Below, piece after piece: positions 51,528 to 60,282 of a stretch of DNA of 64,000 nt. The stretch is from an uncultured Prevotella sp. Lineage in GTDB: Bacteria > Bacteroidota > Bacteroidia > Bacteroidales > Bacteroidaceae. The stretch covers positions 1 to 64,000 of the forward strand of contig URQS01000014.1 of NCBI GenBank assembly GCA_900550035.1. Direction: 5' to 3'. Below the pieces are notes generated by a model. The model saw nothing but the letters and a program-made list of their open reading frames with translations, did no database searches and was not told the DNA's origin. The position numbers and the translations under genes are program-made. Within the stretch, counting starts at the first letter, position 1; each line of letters begins with the position of its first letter.

Positions 51528-53060
51528 TTATCGTGTTAATACAAGTCTCATTCCTACGGCAGGGCTTCCTTCATTTCCAGTTGCCGAATCCACGTATGTG
51601 ATAGTCACCTCATCGGCAGTAGATTGAAAATAGCCACCACGAATATGCTTTTTTCTTTTGTCGGCATCTTCACAAGCGCACCATTCCGCCACATTTCCCG
51701 ACAAATCGTATATTTCTCGTTCACATGGTTTCTTGCTTCCTACCTCCATCGGTTTGGTCGTGGCATATACAGCCACGTCATCAGGATTGTCACTACCAGC
51801 ATAGCGCATCTTCGCCTTATCTGGAAATCCATTCTTCTGAAAGTTTTTGTTTGGATAACCTGCTGCATATTCCCATTGGGCTTCCGTTGGAAGACTGAAG
51901 ACCAAGCCTGTAAGATGATTCAGCCGATTGATGAAGTTCATGCAATCATTCCATGAGATATCTACCATAGGCAACTTGTCGCTACCTGTTACAGAATCAT
52001 TCATCACGACATGCCATTCACGCTGGGTCAACTCAAACTTAGCCATATAGAAATCGTTCTTTATGGTCTCCTGATGAAGAGGATTCTCCAAACCCTCTTC
52101 TCTCGTTGTTCCCATCATGAAAGTGCCCTTTGGTACGAGCATCATGTTATTGATGATTTTCCGCAACACTCGTAATTGTTCTAAGGAACAATCTTGGTTC
52201 CAGTCGATACTAATGGAATCATTGCTTTTTCTTGCTATAGCATCATTGATAGGCACATTGCCAGTTCCTTTCAGCAATACGAATTCTTTGATGCTGTCAG
52301 CGCATTGGTTGCCATAGAACCATGTTTCACTTTGGAAGTTCTCATAATCAGACATGCTTCTCAGATTTTCAAACGTCTTCCTTTCCGTCCTCCATCTCAA
52401 GCCCATAAATACACCAGCAAGCACAAAGGCTATTATCAACACTATAGCACCAATCTGAAGCAAGTGATGTTTATACAAGCGTGTTTTCAAACGTTTCTTT
52501 ATTTTTGGCAGAATATCCTTGAACAGGAAGTTCTTGCTATCTTGGTATTTCTCTGCTTGGTATTTGTTGAATAGCTTGATGTCATCTGGCAATTCCAACT
52601 TGTCAAAGTTGAAGATGTCAGAATTAACAGGAACCACAGGGATAATGTTTTTCCCCTTGGCAATGGCACGCGATATCTCCAAACGTACAAAGTCTATGCG
52701 TTTGTCTTCTTCCCTTACTTTCTCACCATTGGTCTTGCGACGTTCGCATTTCTCTGTTATGAAGGCAGCTTCAAGGGTAGGAAAGTCTTCTACAGAGCAA
52801 GTTGCCAATCTCTGGTACCATTGCGTTTCTTCCTCTTTGATATTCGCCAAAGTGCTGGTTCCAATGATGGCAATAAAGTCGGTACAGGCATCCAGTCGCC
52901 TCATAATCTCCAGGTCGAACCTGCCGTCCAGATTCTCCCTATCGAAACTCACAAGACCTTTATAGCCAGAAGCTTCCAACAAAGAAAGCAGATGCTCTGC
53001 CTTGTCGGCTGTATCGTCATGACGATAGGAGATGAATATTTTATAATTTCGGTTGGTCAT
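51528..53060 (-). CDS. TIR - transmembrane - SUMF1 (formylglycine-generating-enzyme-like) protein
   Basis: The 510-residue protein begins with a TIR domain (YKIFISYRHDDTADKAEHLL), with the putative NADase Glu 128 in FVRLEISRAI and a roughly 35-residue insertion before it. One membrane helix (about residues 200-221, IGAIVLIIAFVLAGVFMGL) follows, and then a SUMF1/FGE-sulfatase-like domain at about 312-508: MVPKGTFMMGTTREE, FELTQREWHVVM, LPTEAQWEYAAG, YDLSGNVAEWC and HIRGGYF. The TIR part would be cytosolic and the SUMF1 part periplasmic. SUMF1-like domains in bacterial conflict proteins usually serve as sensors rather than enzymes. It heads a tight group with the secreted protein and CHAT genes. 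Confidence 0.88.
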   Translation of the reverse strand: MTNRNYKIFISYRHDDTADKAEHLLSLLEASGYKGLVSFDRENLDGRFDLEIMRRLDACTDFIAIIGTSTLANIKEEETQWYQRLATCSVEDFPTLEAAFITEKCERRKTNGEKVREEDKRIDFVRLEISRAIAKGKNIIPVVPVNSDIFNFDKLELPDDIKLFNKYQAEKYQDSKNFLFKDILPKIKKRLKTRLYKHHLLQIGAIVLIIAFVLAGVFMGLRWRTERKTFENLRSMSDYENFQSETWFYGNQCADSIKEFVLLKGTGNVPINDAIARKSNDSISIDWNQDCSLEQLRVLRKIINNMMLVPKGTFMMGTTREEGLENPLHQETIKNDFYMAKFELTQREWHVVMNDSVTGSDKLPMVDISWNDCMNFINRLNHLTGLVFSLPTEAQWEYAAGYPNKNFQKNGFPDKAKMRYAGSDNPDDVAVYATTKPMEVGSKKPCEREIYDLSGNVAEWCACEDADKRKKHIRGGYFQSTADEVTITYVDSATGNEGSPAVGMRLVLTR

Positions 53061-53075
53061 TGATTACTTTTTTTA

Positions 53076-53486
53076 TCACATTTTTTGTGAGACTTCATTT
53101 TTCTTTTGTTGGTTCATATCCTTGACAGACAGCTTTTTCATACCATTATTGGGCCTTGGTTTGGTCGATTTCCACGCCCCATCCGTTGGCATAACATTCG
53201 CCCACCATATATTGCGACTTACTATTGCCCTTTTCAGCCCCTCGCATATATCAAGCAAATGCTTTCTTTTTCTGCGGAATACGTCGGCATCACATATCAA
53301 GATGAAGTCCTTACACTTGGCAATTCTGTCAAGCAGAGCCTTATCAAAATTGCCATTCATCAAATTGTCCTGGTCAAAGCTGTCGGAATATCCGTCACGC
53401 TTCAATAGGTCATAAATATGGCGAGCAGTCTCATAAACGCCATTGCGGCGGTAACTGATAAAGATGTCGTAGGGTTTGGTTGACAT
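53076..53486 (-). pseudogene. TIR-Sel1-repeat gene remnant (deleted and frameshifted)
   Basis: The frame starts MSTKPYDIFISYRRNGVYET and follows a TIR domain to CKDFILICDADVF, then turns into unrelated sequence. In another frame the second half reads GAEKGNSKSQYMVGECYANG then WGVEIDQTKAQ, a stop, then WYEKAVCQGYEPTKEK. This is a clear Sel1-like repeat. An ancestral TIR-Sel1 protein has therefore lost the end of its TIR domain and the following part, with a frame change and a nonsense codon. The 137-residue product still written by the open frame is unlikely to work. It lies 15 bp before the TIR-SUMF1 gene in the operon. Confidence 0.8.
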
Positions 53487-53546
53487 GAATTTTTGGTTGT
53501 ATTTTATTACTATCAAATAGTACGATTGTAGCTTTTGCTTGTGTCT

Positions 53547-55847
53547 TTATTTTATAAATACAAATGGTTTATCAGCAATATATTCAAATGTGTAGTTAGA
53601 ATTATTGGCATGAACTTGTCCCTTAATTAATTTATTGTTTATGATTTTCCCTGACAAAGTTCTTGTATTCCATGCATCATCTGTAGAATTCACAACAAAG
53701 TCACCTGTTTTACTCAAATAGCCCTCGAATAATATGTAAAGTGAATGTTTGTCTTTTGATTCTTCTACCCTGTTTTTATAATAGTAGAAGCCTTTGATAG
53801 CATCGTTGCTTTTGTCTACATCTTTGTATACAAACAATTCAATTTTATCCTTTACGACCTTATTGTTGAAAATATATTGTCCTATAATATTTTCCTTGAT
53901 TGTTGCAGATGAATATTTAGACTCAAAAAAATTACACTTATCGTAAAACTCATTTGGGCTTTTTAATCGTAATTTATACTTTTCACTTTTTGTATGAAGT
54001 TTATCTTCATATATTTCATATCCATTTTTTATTATTTTTATCGTAGAATCTTTAGTGCTTGTTATACTATAATCATTAGGTTTGTTGAAAGAAAAATTAC
54101 CTTTACTATCAGTTTTTGTAACTTGATTACCCCAAATAACTATAGCACCAATTACAGGTTGGATAGAGCCAGTAGCAACTCTCACATTACCTTTTATAAA
54201 TGCTTCTGAATTTATCTTGTCTATTTGAATATAATTCAGTGTTTTTTGTATACTTACTTGTTCTTGTGTCATTTTAATATTACCAATTAGAGGATCTATA
54301 TTACAAATAAACACATGTTTTTTTCTATAATTATATACAGAAAATGTAGCAGAAGGTCTCCCTTTGTCTATTGTGTCAATAGCAATTGTGTCATTTCCGT
54401 CAATCAAAGTGACACATGCTTTCCAATATTCCTCATTACTTATTGTATTTGCTTCTATAAGTTGTATATTGATATTTGAACTGGAAAAGTATGGATATAT
54501 CCGTAATGTGAGAAATAGGAAAAATAACAATGTATATATTATACTTTTATATAGTTTCTTTTTGTTCTTTTCTTGGATTGATATCTTTTTTGCTAATCTA
54601 TCGTCCTTGATTTCTTTTATAATTGGACATAGAATATCGTGTATAAATTCTATACGAATGTCATTTCCATAATTAAATGTACGCAGTAGTTTTTTGTTAT
54701 GAATAAGGCTATCAATCTTATTCTTGTCTATACATCTACAAAAATCAGAATAGGAAATATTATTTCGGTGATTATTTGAGGTCAGCAATTTATCTTCTAA
54801 CAAGTAAATTTCCGCATCAGTCAAACTTTCTATTGATTCTAAATAAAAATCCTTGATGATATCTGCTCCAAACTGCTTAATGATTCGTGATGATATAATA
54901 TCATCATTATCGCCCAACTTTTGATATATTCTACTTAGAAACAAAGATAACACTGCAGCATCAACTTCTATTTCCGGTTCATCTACCAAAGAGGAATCGC
55001 TCCTACCTGTTACTGTTTCTATTATTAAGTGTGCAACATCTATAGAAACAAGTCCAGGACGTGGTTTTGTAATTATTTCTACAGCTTGTTTATTATTTAG
55101 TGGACGCAAAGCGAAACGATGAAATTTCAAAGAGGGAATTTTTGTTGTATAGAATTCAAACTCCGAAAGGAAGTCTTCTCTTAAGATGAAGATGAAATGG
55201 ATATTGTTGTCATTTACGTATTGTGTTTCTGGACAAACAATTCCATTGTTGACATTATCGAAGATATTGACCATACTAGCAAAACCTTCTACTTGAATGT
55301 CAGACTGAACGTCTTCTGTATTCGAATCTTCAGAGTTGAATGCGAGATCCTTCGGCATTGCATTATTGAGGACATCAGCAAATTCTTTAAAGAATTCATT
55401 TCTTATTATGGTAGTTTGCTGTAGCGTGAACATTTCTTCGAACTGATCGAATACAAGCATCAGTTTTACCCTTTCTCCATCAACAAGAAACTTATGTCTA
55501 TGAAAGAATTCCCAAAGCAGTTCTTTATCAACATTCTTTGCCGATGCGGTCTCTATAATTTCAACGTCCTTGCCAATGGCTTCTTTTATCTGGCTTATAT
55601 ATTTTTTTTTGTTGCTATGGTCAAGTCGCAAGACAATAGGAACAAATCCATTCTTTCTAACTATAGGTAAAACTCCAGCATTAATGATGGAAGTCTTACC
55701 TATACCTGACTTACCGTATACTATTGTATCAATATCATTAAGGACACGCTGAGAAAGATCTTCAATCTCTTCATTACGACCATATATTATTTGGTTTTCT
55801 TGGTATGATTCCAGTCCTAACCAAGGGTTGTGCTTTTTGTCTAACAT
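53547..55847 (-). CDS. Membrane nSTAND-type NTPase with exported C-terminal region
   Basis: The 766-residue protein starts NPWLGLESYQENQIIYGRNE, a typical nSTAND1 opening, followed by Walker A VYGKSGIGKTS (about 43-53), Walker B LMLVFDQFEEMF (about 129-140), and sensor motifs FIFILREDFLSEFE and FALRPLNNKQAVEII. A winged-helix-like part comes before a membrane helix (about residues 437-457, IIYTLLFFLFLTLRIYPYF). About 300 exported residues follow, including a carboxypeptidase-regulatory-like beta sandwich (KGNVRVATGSIQPVIGAIVI, TKTDSKGNFSFNKP). STAND NTPases act as switches that oligomerise on sensing. The SIR2-TIR gene ends 4 bp upstream, which points to a sensor/effector pair. Very AT-rich. 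Confidence 0.85.
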   Translation of the reverse strand: MLDKKHNPWLGLESYQENQIIYGRNEEIEDLSQRVLNDIDTIVYGKSGIGKTSIINAGVLPIVRKNGFVPIVLRLDHSNKKKYISQIKEAIGKDVEIIETASAKNVDKELLWEFFHRHKFLVDGERVKLMLVFDQFEEMFTLQQTTIIRNEFFKEFADVLNNAMPKDLAFNSEDSNTEDVQSDIQVEGFASMVNIFDNVNNGIVCPETQYVNDNNIHFIFILREDFLSEFEFYTTKIPSLKFHRFALRPLNNKQAVEIITKPRPGLVSIDVAHLIIETVTGRSDSSLVDEPEIEVDAAVLSLFLSRIYQKLGDNDDIISSRIIKQFGADIIKDFYLESIESLTDAEIYLLEDKLLTSNNHRNNISYSDFCRCIDKNKIDSLIHNKKLLRTFNYGNDIRIEFIHDILCPIIKEIKDDRLAKKISIQEKNKKKLYKSIIYTLLFFLFLTLRIYPYFSSSNINIQLIEANTISNEEYWKACVTLIDGNDTIAIDTIDKGRPSATFSVYNYRKKHVFICNIDPLIGNIKMTQEQVSIQKTLNYIQIDKINSEAFIKGNVRVATGSIQPVIGAIVIWGNQVTKTDSKGNFSFNKPNDYSITSTKDSTIKIIKNGYEIYEDKLHTKSEKYKLRLKSPNEFYDKCNFFESKYSSATIKENIIGQYIFNNKVVKDKIELFVYKDVDKSNDAIKGFYYYKNRVEESKDKHSLYILFEGYLSKTGDFVVNSTDDAWNTRTLSGKIINNKLIKGQVHANNSNYTFEYIADKPFVFIK

Positions 55848-55851
55848 ATCC

Positions 55852-57234
55852 TTACTGTTTAGATTCTATTTTATTTATAATCTTATCGACTATGGTTGGT
55901 ATATCAGTATCAGAAACGTAGATGATAGCATTATGTGCTTGAATCTTTTCAGGTAAGTGGGCATTGTAAAAATCAAATTCTTTTTCGGCAATAGGAATAA
56001 TATATGTTCGGCCAATTCCAACACTACAAGCTATGTCCCACTCATTTCTATATACATGAGCATCATCCTTTTCTCTCTCAATGTTTTGTGATAGAATAGG
56101 AATAAAATATTTGGCTGTTTTTATAGCCCGCTTAATTTCTTCCATAAACTTTCCACCATCCGTCAAATTGTATTTGTCATACCATACATTCAACCGTCGT
56201 CTTGTAAATTCATTATACAGCAATTCTACAAATGCAGAATCGCTTCTAGAGTAACTGACAAATATATCTGTATTTTCCTCTGGATAAGAAAATTTGGTTG
56301 TTATTCGTTTTTGGATTTTGTCCCTTAACTTCGGATTTCGTTCATATTGTTTGTTCATACGATTAACAATCTGATTTATCACTTCATTTGGACTACTCTT
56401 CATGTATGTTTTATTTCTCATCATGAAATGGATAAATGATTCTTCTAATTTATTAGTAGCTATCATATCGCTATTGTTATCCGTAATTTTCCGTTCTTTT
56501 CTGATTGAATACCATACAAAACGGAATAACCAATCGCTATAGTCTATGCCTAACATCAAGAGAAACTTACCCTGTAAAAAATCAATTAACTTTTTGGGAC
56601 GTGAACCTTCTGTCAACCAAGAAGAACAAAATTCAAGCATATCTTGGTCTGTTACCACATAGCTGTGTGCCCTTGTATCGCCAACTTGCCCAAACATATA
56701 ATACACAGAAGGTTTGTATAAATCTGATTCATTGGCAATATCATCGTTTTCGATAGGGTTATTATTAAATTTCAGAACCCTTAAATCCTTTCCCCATACA
56801 TCACGCATTACCTGCTCTACAATGGGTGTAAATGATGTTGTGATAATGAATGGGAATAACCTACTTTCTATCAACTTATGTAATAAGTCTGACGCTCTTT
56901 GCTTTGGTACATCTGGCGCAAAAAGTCTGTTAATCCATGTATATATACTATCTCTTCCGCCTATAATGTTGGCTTTTAAATATGTATCATCATAAACTAA
57001 TTCCGAAAAGCTCTGAGGGTTTGACTGGACATTAAAACTTTTTGAAATAAAATCAAGTAGTTGCTTGTTTATTATTTCGCCATTTGTCAGTATTTCAGGT
57101 CCAACAACAGGAATAACATCACCATCTATAATTTTACTAACCAATGCATTCCACATTGGTTCTTCTTCACTATTACTCTCTTTCCCAAAGAGATTATTTC
57201 CTCCAAACGATTGGGCAAATATATTGTCTTCCAT
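55852..57234 (-). CDS. SIR2-like - TIR fusion protein
   Basis: The 460-residue protein has an N-terminal SIR2-like domain (about residues 28-290): GDVIPVVGPEILTNGEIINK, FIITTSFTPIVEQVM, SVYYMFGQVGD, FLLMLGIDYSDWLFRFVW. The C-terminal TIR domain (about 322-450) has TDIFVSYSRSDSAFVELLYN, LNVWYDKYNLTDGGKFMEEI and the putative NADase Glu 398 in YRNEWDIACS. In the SIR2 part the usual Asn of TTNYD is Ser (TTSF) and the catalytic His before G is Phe (MFG), so it may be non-catalytic. The TIR part looks intact. It is first in a long operon with the nSTAND gene. Both domains are known NAD-binding modules of antiphage systems. Confidence 0.87.
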   Translation of the reverse strand: MEDNIFAQSFGGNNLFGKESNSEEEPMWNALVSKIIDGDVIPVVGPEILTNGEIINKQLLDFISKSFNVQSNPQSFSELVYDDTYLKANIIGGRDSIYTWINRLFAPDVPKQRASDLLHKLIESRLFPFIITTSFTPIVEQVMRDVWGKDLRVLKFNNNPIENDDIANESDLYKPSVYYMFGQVGDTRAHSYVVTDQDMLEFCSSWLTEGSRPKKLIDFLQGKFLLMLGIDYSDWLFRFVWYSIRKERKITDNNSDMIATNKLEESFIHFMMRNKTYMKSSPNEVINQIVNRMNKQYERNPKLRDKIQKRITTKFSYPEENTDIFVSYSRSDSAFVELLYNEFTRRRLNVWYDKYNLTDGGKFMEEIKRAIKTAKYFIPILSQNIEREKDDAHVYRNEWDIACSVGIGRTYIIPIAEKEFDFYNAHLPEKIQAHNAIIYVSDTDIPTIVDKIINKIESKQ

Positions 57235-57269
57235 AAGCTACATTTTATTATATTACTGAGATTCACACA

Positions 57270-57499
57270 TTTAAAGATTCTCTTTATTATGCCCCACATC
57301 TTATGTACAAATTTTATACATGGGATATTTCGGTCAAGTTCACCCTTTTTATAACAGTTGTTTATGTGACGGGCAATTATGGTTTTGTTAAGTCCAAACA
57401 ACTTTGTCATCTAGCTCTGTGTGAACCACACTGTATCAGCTTCATGTTCAGCTGGATGCTTCTGTCCTGAGAGCTGTATATTTCTATTGAATTGTTCAT
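57270..57499 (-). pseudogene. RhuM/Fic-associated virulence protein remnant
   Basis: On the minus strand from the ATG at 57499 the sequence reads MNNSIEIYSSQDRSIQLNMK, then after a frame change EADTVWFTQS, a stop codon, and MTKLFGLNKTIIARHINNCY with KKGELDRNIPCIKF. This is the start of the RhuM family (IEIY...TVWLTQxQMAELFG..R..I..HI.NI...GEL). The remaining 200 or more residues are missing. The remnant lies between the two operons of the island, in the leader of the SIR2-TIR gene. Confidence 0.75.
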
Positions 57500-57511
57500 C
57501 ATCTATGATCT

Positions 57512-59026
57512 TTATTGTTTATAATTGTCCTTTAATATCCATGCCATAGCCATCATTAGGAAACAGTCGTATTTCATGTCGGAAGGGTTGCGGCGCTGCA
57601 GGTCATGGTAAGAGCAGAGATCAATGTGCTTGGGGCACTTGGAGTCTTTTTTTAATCCCTTACGGTATTGCTCTCTTGCTTTGCCAAACTTAAGTTCGTC
57701 TATTGTTCTTTCCTCGTCTGTAAGAGGACTGAAGCCAAGAATCAGTTTTTCCACATTCCATCGTGCATGCTCGCATTTGGCAAGATCTGTGAGCTTGGCT
57801 TTCACAATATGCAACACCTTGCGGTATTCGTATTGAAGAAACCAATCAAACATCTTGCGGTTTACTTCCTTTATGCCTTTTAGACCCTTTTCCTTTTTCC
57901 TTTTCTTTAGTTCCTCTTTCCATTTTGCATCATCTGCATCATTGTTTTCATCTTGTTCTACGAGTTCATAGAATTTTTCCACGCAGCGGTGTTTCCTCCA
58001 CGAGAAGAGCCGTTTGCTACGGCTAAAAATGCTTTTGTAGAATTCGTCATTTATTGCATCTATCGTCACTACCGAACGCAAACGCGACTCAAAGCAATCA
58101 GTGCAGAAGATGTTCGACAACAGGTTGCGTAGTTCTATCTGGTTCCTAACGCATTGTGTTGGTGTTCCGTTATCATCTTTTTTAAAGAAGCCATTCCATT
58201 TTTTTTGTGTGTCACCTGAACTTTGCTGATAGCAGAAATAATGTAGCGCACGGCTGTAACGCTCCGCAGTGTTCGGATCGTCTGGAGGAAGGTTGTCAAT
58301 ATCCGCCCCTACATAATAAACCATGTTGGCTCGCATAGCATTGTGGAGGGCTATCGGCATGGTTTCATAGTAGTCGGGGTTATCGGTATGCACCATATTT
58401 TCTACCTCATCTTCGGCAACTACTATAGTATAGGCATTGTAATTGTTGTCTTTGCTTGTAAACCTTCTCCAGTTCATATATTCTTTATAGTCGTGGGCAC
58501 TGACTTCCACCAGCTCAAGCTCTACGTCTATGAATGAGTCTTTGTTTTCTGTCTTTATTACAATCTCTTTCTCACCATCCCATTTCTTAATGGTATACTT
58601 GCACAATAACGTCAGATTGCACAGGTATTCCTCTTTAGATATATGGTCATTGATGGATTTTGACTTGTCTTCCTCCAAGTCGGAAGAGTTGTAGAGAATG
58701 GTTATCACTGTTCGGTTGCTTTCTTCATCTTCATTGAAGTTGGGATAGTGGGCTATCAGCGCTATCTGTCGGGCAATGCATAGCATAAGGTCTGAAATGC
58801 CGATGATAATAACATGCAGATGTTCGCTCGAGGATGGAGAGAAACCAATACCGTTGAGTGGCGAGTGTTTTTCTTTTTCCGGAAGAACATTAAGTACATA
58901 CTTACGAGCCTTATTCCAATTGTTGATGGTCTCTTCTGAGAAAGTCTCGTTGCCTTTCAGCCTTTTCAGTTGCTTAAATACATTGTCAAGCTTGTCTGCA
59001 TCTGTTGTTATAGTAGTATTTTCCAT
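57512..59026 (-). CDS. Rossmann-type regulatory protein with C-terminal RyR domain
   Basis: The product of about 504 residues uses the start MENTTITTDADKLDNVFKQ, 4 bp after the MscS gene stop. The N-terminal helical part is followed by a Rossmann-like unit at about residues 65-125 (LHVIIIGISDLMLCIARQIA, NRTVITILYNSSD), where the glycine loop is degenerate (GISDLM). A second alpha/beta part follows (VELELVEVSAHDYKEYM, YTIVVAEDEVENM, TMPIALHNAMRANMVYYVG). The end is a RyR-like unit (LAKCEHARWNVEKLILGFSP, CPKHIDLCSYHDLQ). The layout resembles TrkA-N/CASTOR-like regulatory cores joined to RyR. It is last in the sigma operon and is the likely ligand-sensing partner of the adjacent channel; this is inference. 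Confidence 0.7.
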   Translation of the reverse strand: MENTTITTDADKLDNVFKQLKRLKGNETFSEETINNWNKARKYVLNVLPEKEKHSPLNGIGFSPSSSEHLHVIIIGISDLMLCIARQIALIAHYPNFNEDEESNRTVITILYNSSDLEEDKSKSINDHISKEEYLCNLTLLCKYTIKKWDGEKEIVIKTENKDSFIDVELELVEVSAHDYKEYMNWRRFTSKDNNYNAYTIVVAEDEVENMVHTDNPDYYETMPIALHNAMRANMVYYVGADIDNLPPDDPNTAERYSRALHYFCYQQSSGDTQKKWNGFFKKDDNGTPTQCVRNQIELRNLLSNIFCTDCFESRLRSVVTIDAINDEFYKSIFSRSKRLFSWRKHRCVEKFYELVEQDENNDADDAKWKEELKKRKKEKGLKGIKEVNRKMFDWFLQYEYRKVLHIVKAKLTDLAKCEHARWNVEKLILGFSPLTDEERTIDELKFGKAREQYRKGLKKDSKCPKHIDLCSYHDLQRRNPSDMKYDCFLMMAMAWILKDNYKQ

Positions 59027-59030
59027 CGTC

Positions 59031-60275
59031 TTACACCTTTCTATAATTTGCCTCAGTCTCTGTGAGGTGAATGTTGCTATTGCTAGCGTCGTATCCCGAA
59101 GGACTTTGATAGAGTTGCAAGTTGAACATCCCAAGAGACTGGATGACGTGTTCGGTTATCTCGGACTGATGCCACTCGAAAGCCTCCCACTTAGTGTCGT
59201 TTATAAAGATATGGATGTGCAAAGGTAATCCCTCATTCATCTGTTCTTTCCATGTAACAAACAGCCGTGGCTGTTGGCATACATGTGTATTCTGCATGAG
59301 CCAGTGATAAAGGTAGCGGCGGAAGGCGTGGATATTCAACTCGCCTGGTACGATAGCCGATTGCTTGAAACTCTCATCCGTGTCGAGATGCGTTCTCAGG
59401 TAATATGCCTCTTCGTGTGAGAGCGTGTGTATCCATCCTGTGTCTATGATGAAAGTCTTAGCCATCTGTCGACCATGTGTTTTGCCGTCAAGCATTCGTT
59501 GGTTGTTCTTGAAATGCTCGGCATGCAATATATATACAGGAAAAGCAGAAGTTGTTGTGTCCCAATTCTCTATCTGTACGGTAGTGAGAGTGATAGAGCG
59601 CACAATGCCGTTGATGCCATTACTCTTCACTTCTATCCAATCGCCAATTTTTAATAGTCCGTTGGCTCTAAGGTAGAAGAATGCTGCCACGCTCTTTATG
59701 GTGTCCTGGAATATCCAACTGAGCACGGCGCCAAACGTGGAGACGATGATAAAACTGTTGTCGTCTTTCTTTATTCCGAGAGCAAAAACTATTGAGGTCA
59801 GACATATGCCGAATATGACAAGCAGAATTATCTGGCTAATAGTGATTCTCGTCTCTTGCTTTCGCAGACTGTAGAGTTTGTTGAGATTGGTTATTACATA
59901 TGCCGAAATACCAAACAGCGTACAACTAACGGCGATAATCCCGACCTTGTAAATCATGGCAGACGGCGAGGCGTAGTTATGGCAGCAGACGCGTTCAAGA
60001 ATTTTTGGTCCCAAAAACGACAGACCAAGTCCTACCGCAACCATTGTGATGATGAAACACCATGATGATTTAAGAATGGCTCCTGCAATTTGTAGCAGAT
60101 ACCATTTGCCCGACATACACTTATGTGACAGTTTGCGCCTTTTCCAAACCCCTAAAACTGTTAGTGGTATCAGCAATAAAGCTAATATATGCAGAATGCA
60201 CAGGTTTTCACCTTGATGAAAACAGTAGCACCAGTCGTTAATAAACATCACCCAATCGAAACACGATTTACACAT
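59031..60275 (-). CDS. MscS-family mechanosensitive-type ion channel
   Basis: The 414-residue protein has about five membrane helices (ILHILALLLIPLTVLGVW, SWCFIITMVAVGLGLSFLG, KVGIIAVSCTLFGISAYVI, ITISQIILLVIFGICLTSIV and the pore helix region). The MscS core follows: IIVSTFGAVLSWIFQDTIKS, FFYLRANGLLKIGDWIEVKS, NGINGIVRSITLTTVQIENW. A long C-terminal cytosolic domain of about 180 residues ends the chain. It resembles the YbdG/YnaI-like branch. In nucleotide-regulated conflict systems such channels are candidate killing effectors opened by a ligand. The start could also be Met 10 (60248). The gene sits between the two RyR genes with 7-bp and 4-bp gaps. Confidence 0.87.
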   Translation of the reverse strand: MCKSCFDWVMFINDWCYCFHQGENLCILHILALLLIPLTVLGVWKRRKLSHKCMSGKWYLLQIAGAILKSSWCFIITMVAVGLGLSFLGPKILERVCCHNYASPSAMIYKVGIIAVSCTLFGISAYVITNLNKLYSLRKQETRITISQIILLVIFGICLTSIVFALGIKKDDNSFIIVSTFGAVLSWIFQDTIKSVAAFFYLRANGLLKIGDWIEVKSNGINGIVRSITLTTVQIENWDTTTSAFPVYILHAEHFKNNQRMLDGKTHGRQMAKTFIIDTGWIHTLSHEEAYYLRTHLDTDESFKQSAIVPGELNIHAFRRYLYHWLMQNTHVCQQPRLFVTWKEQMNEGLPLHIHIFINDTKWEAFEWHQSEITEHVIQSLGMFNLQLYQSPSGYDASNSNIHLTETEANYRKV

Positions 60276-60282
60276 ACGCTAT

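Noticed and set aside
57126..57410. 94-codon frame overlapping the start of the SIR2-TIR gene
   Set aside because: Only its first 40 codons match a RhuM-like sequence; the rest runs through the leader and into the SIR2-TIR gene. It is treated as part of a pseudogene.
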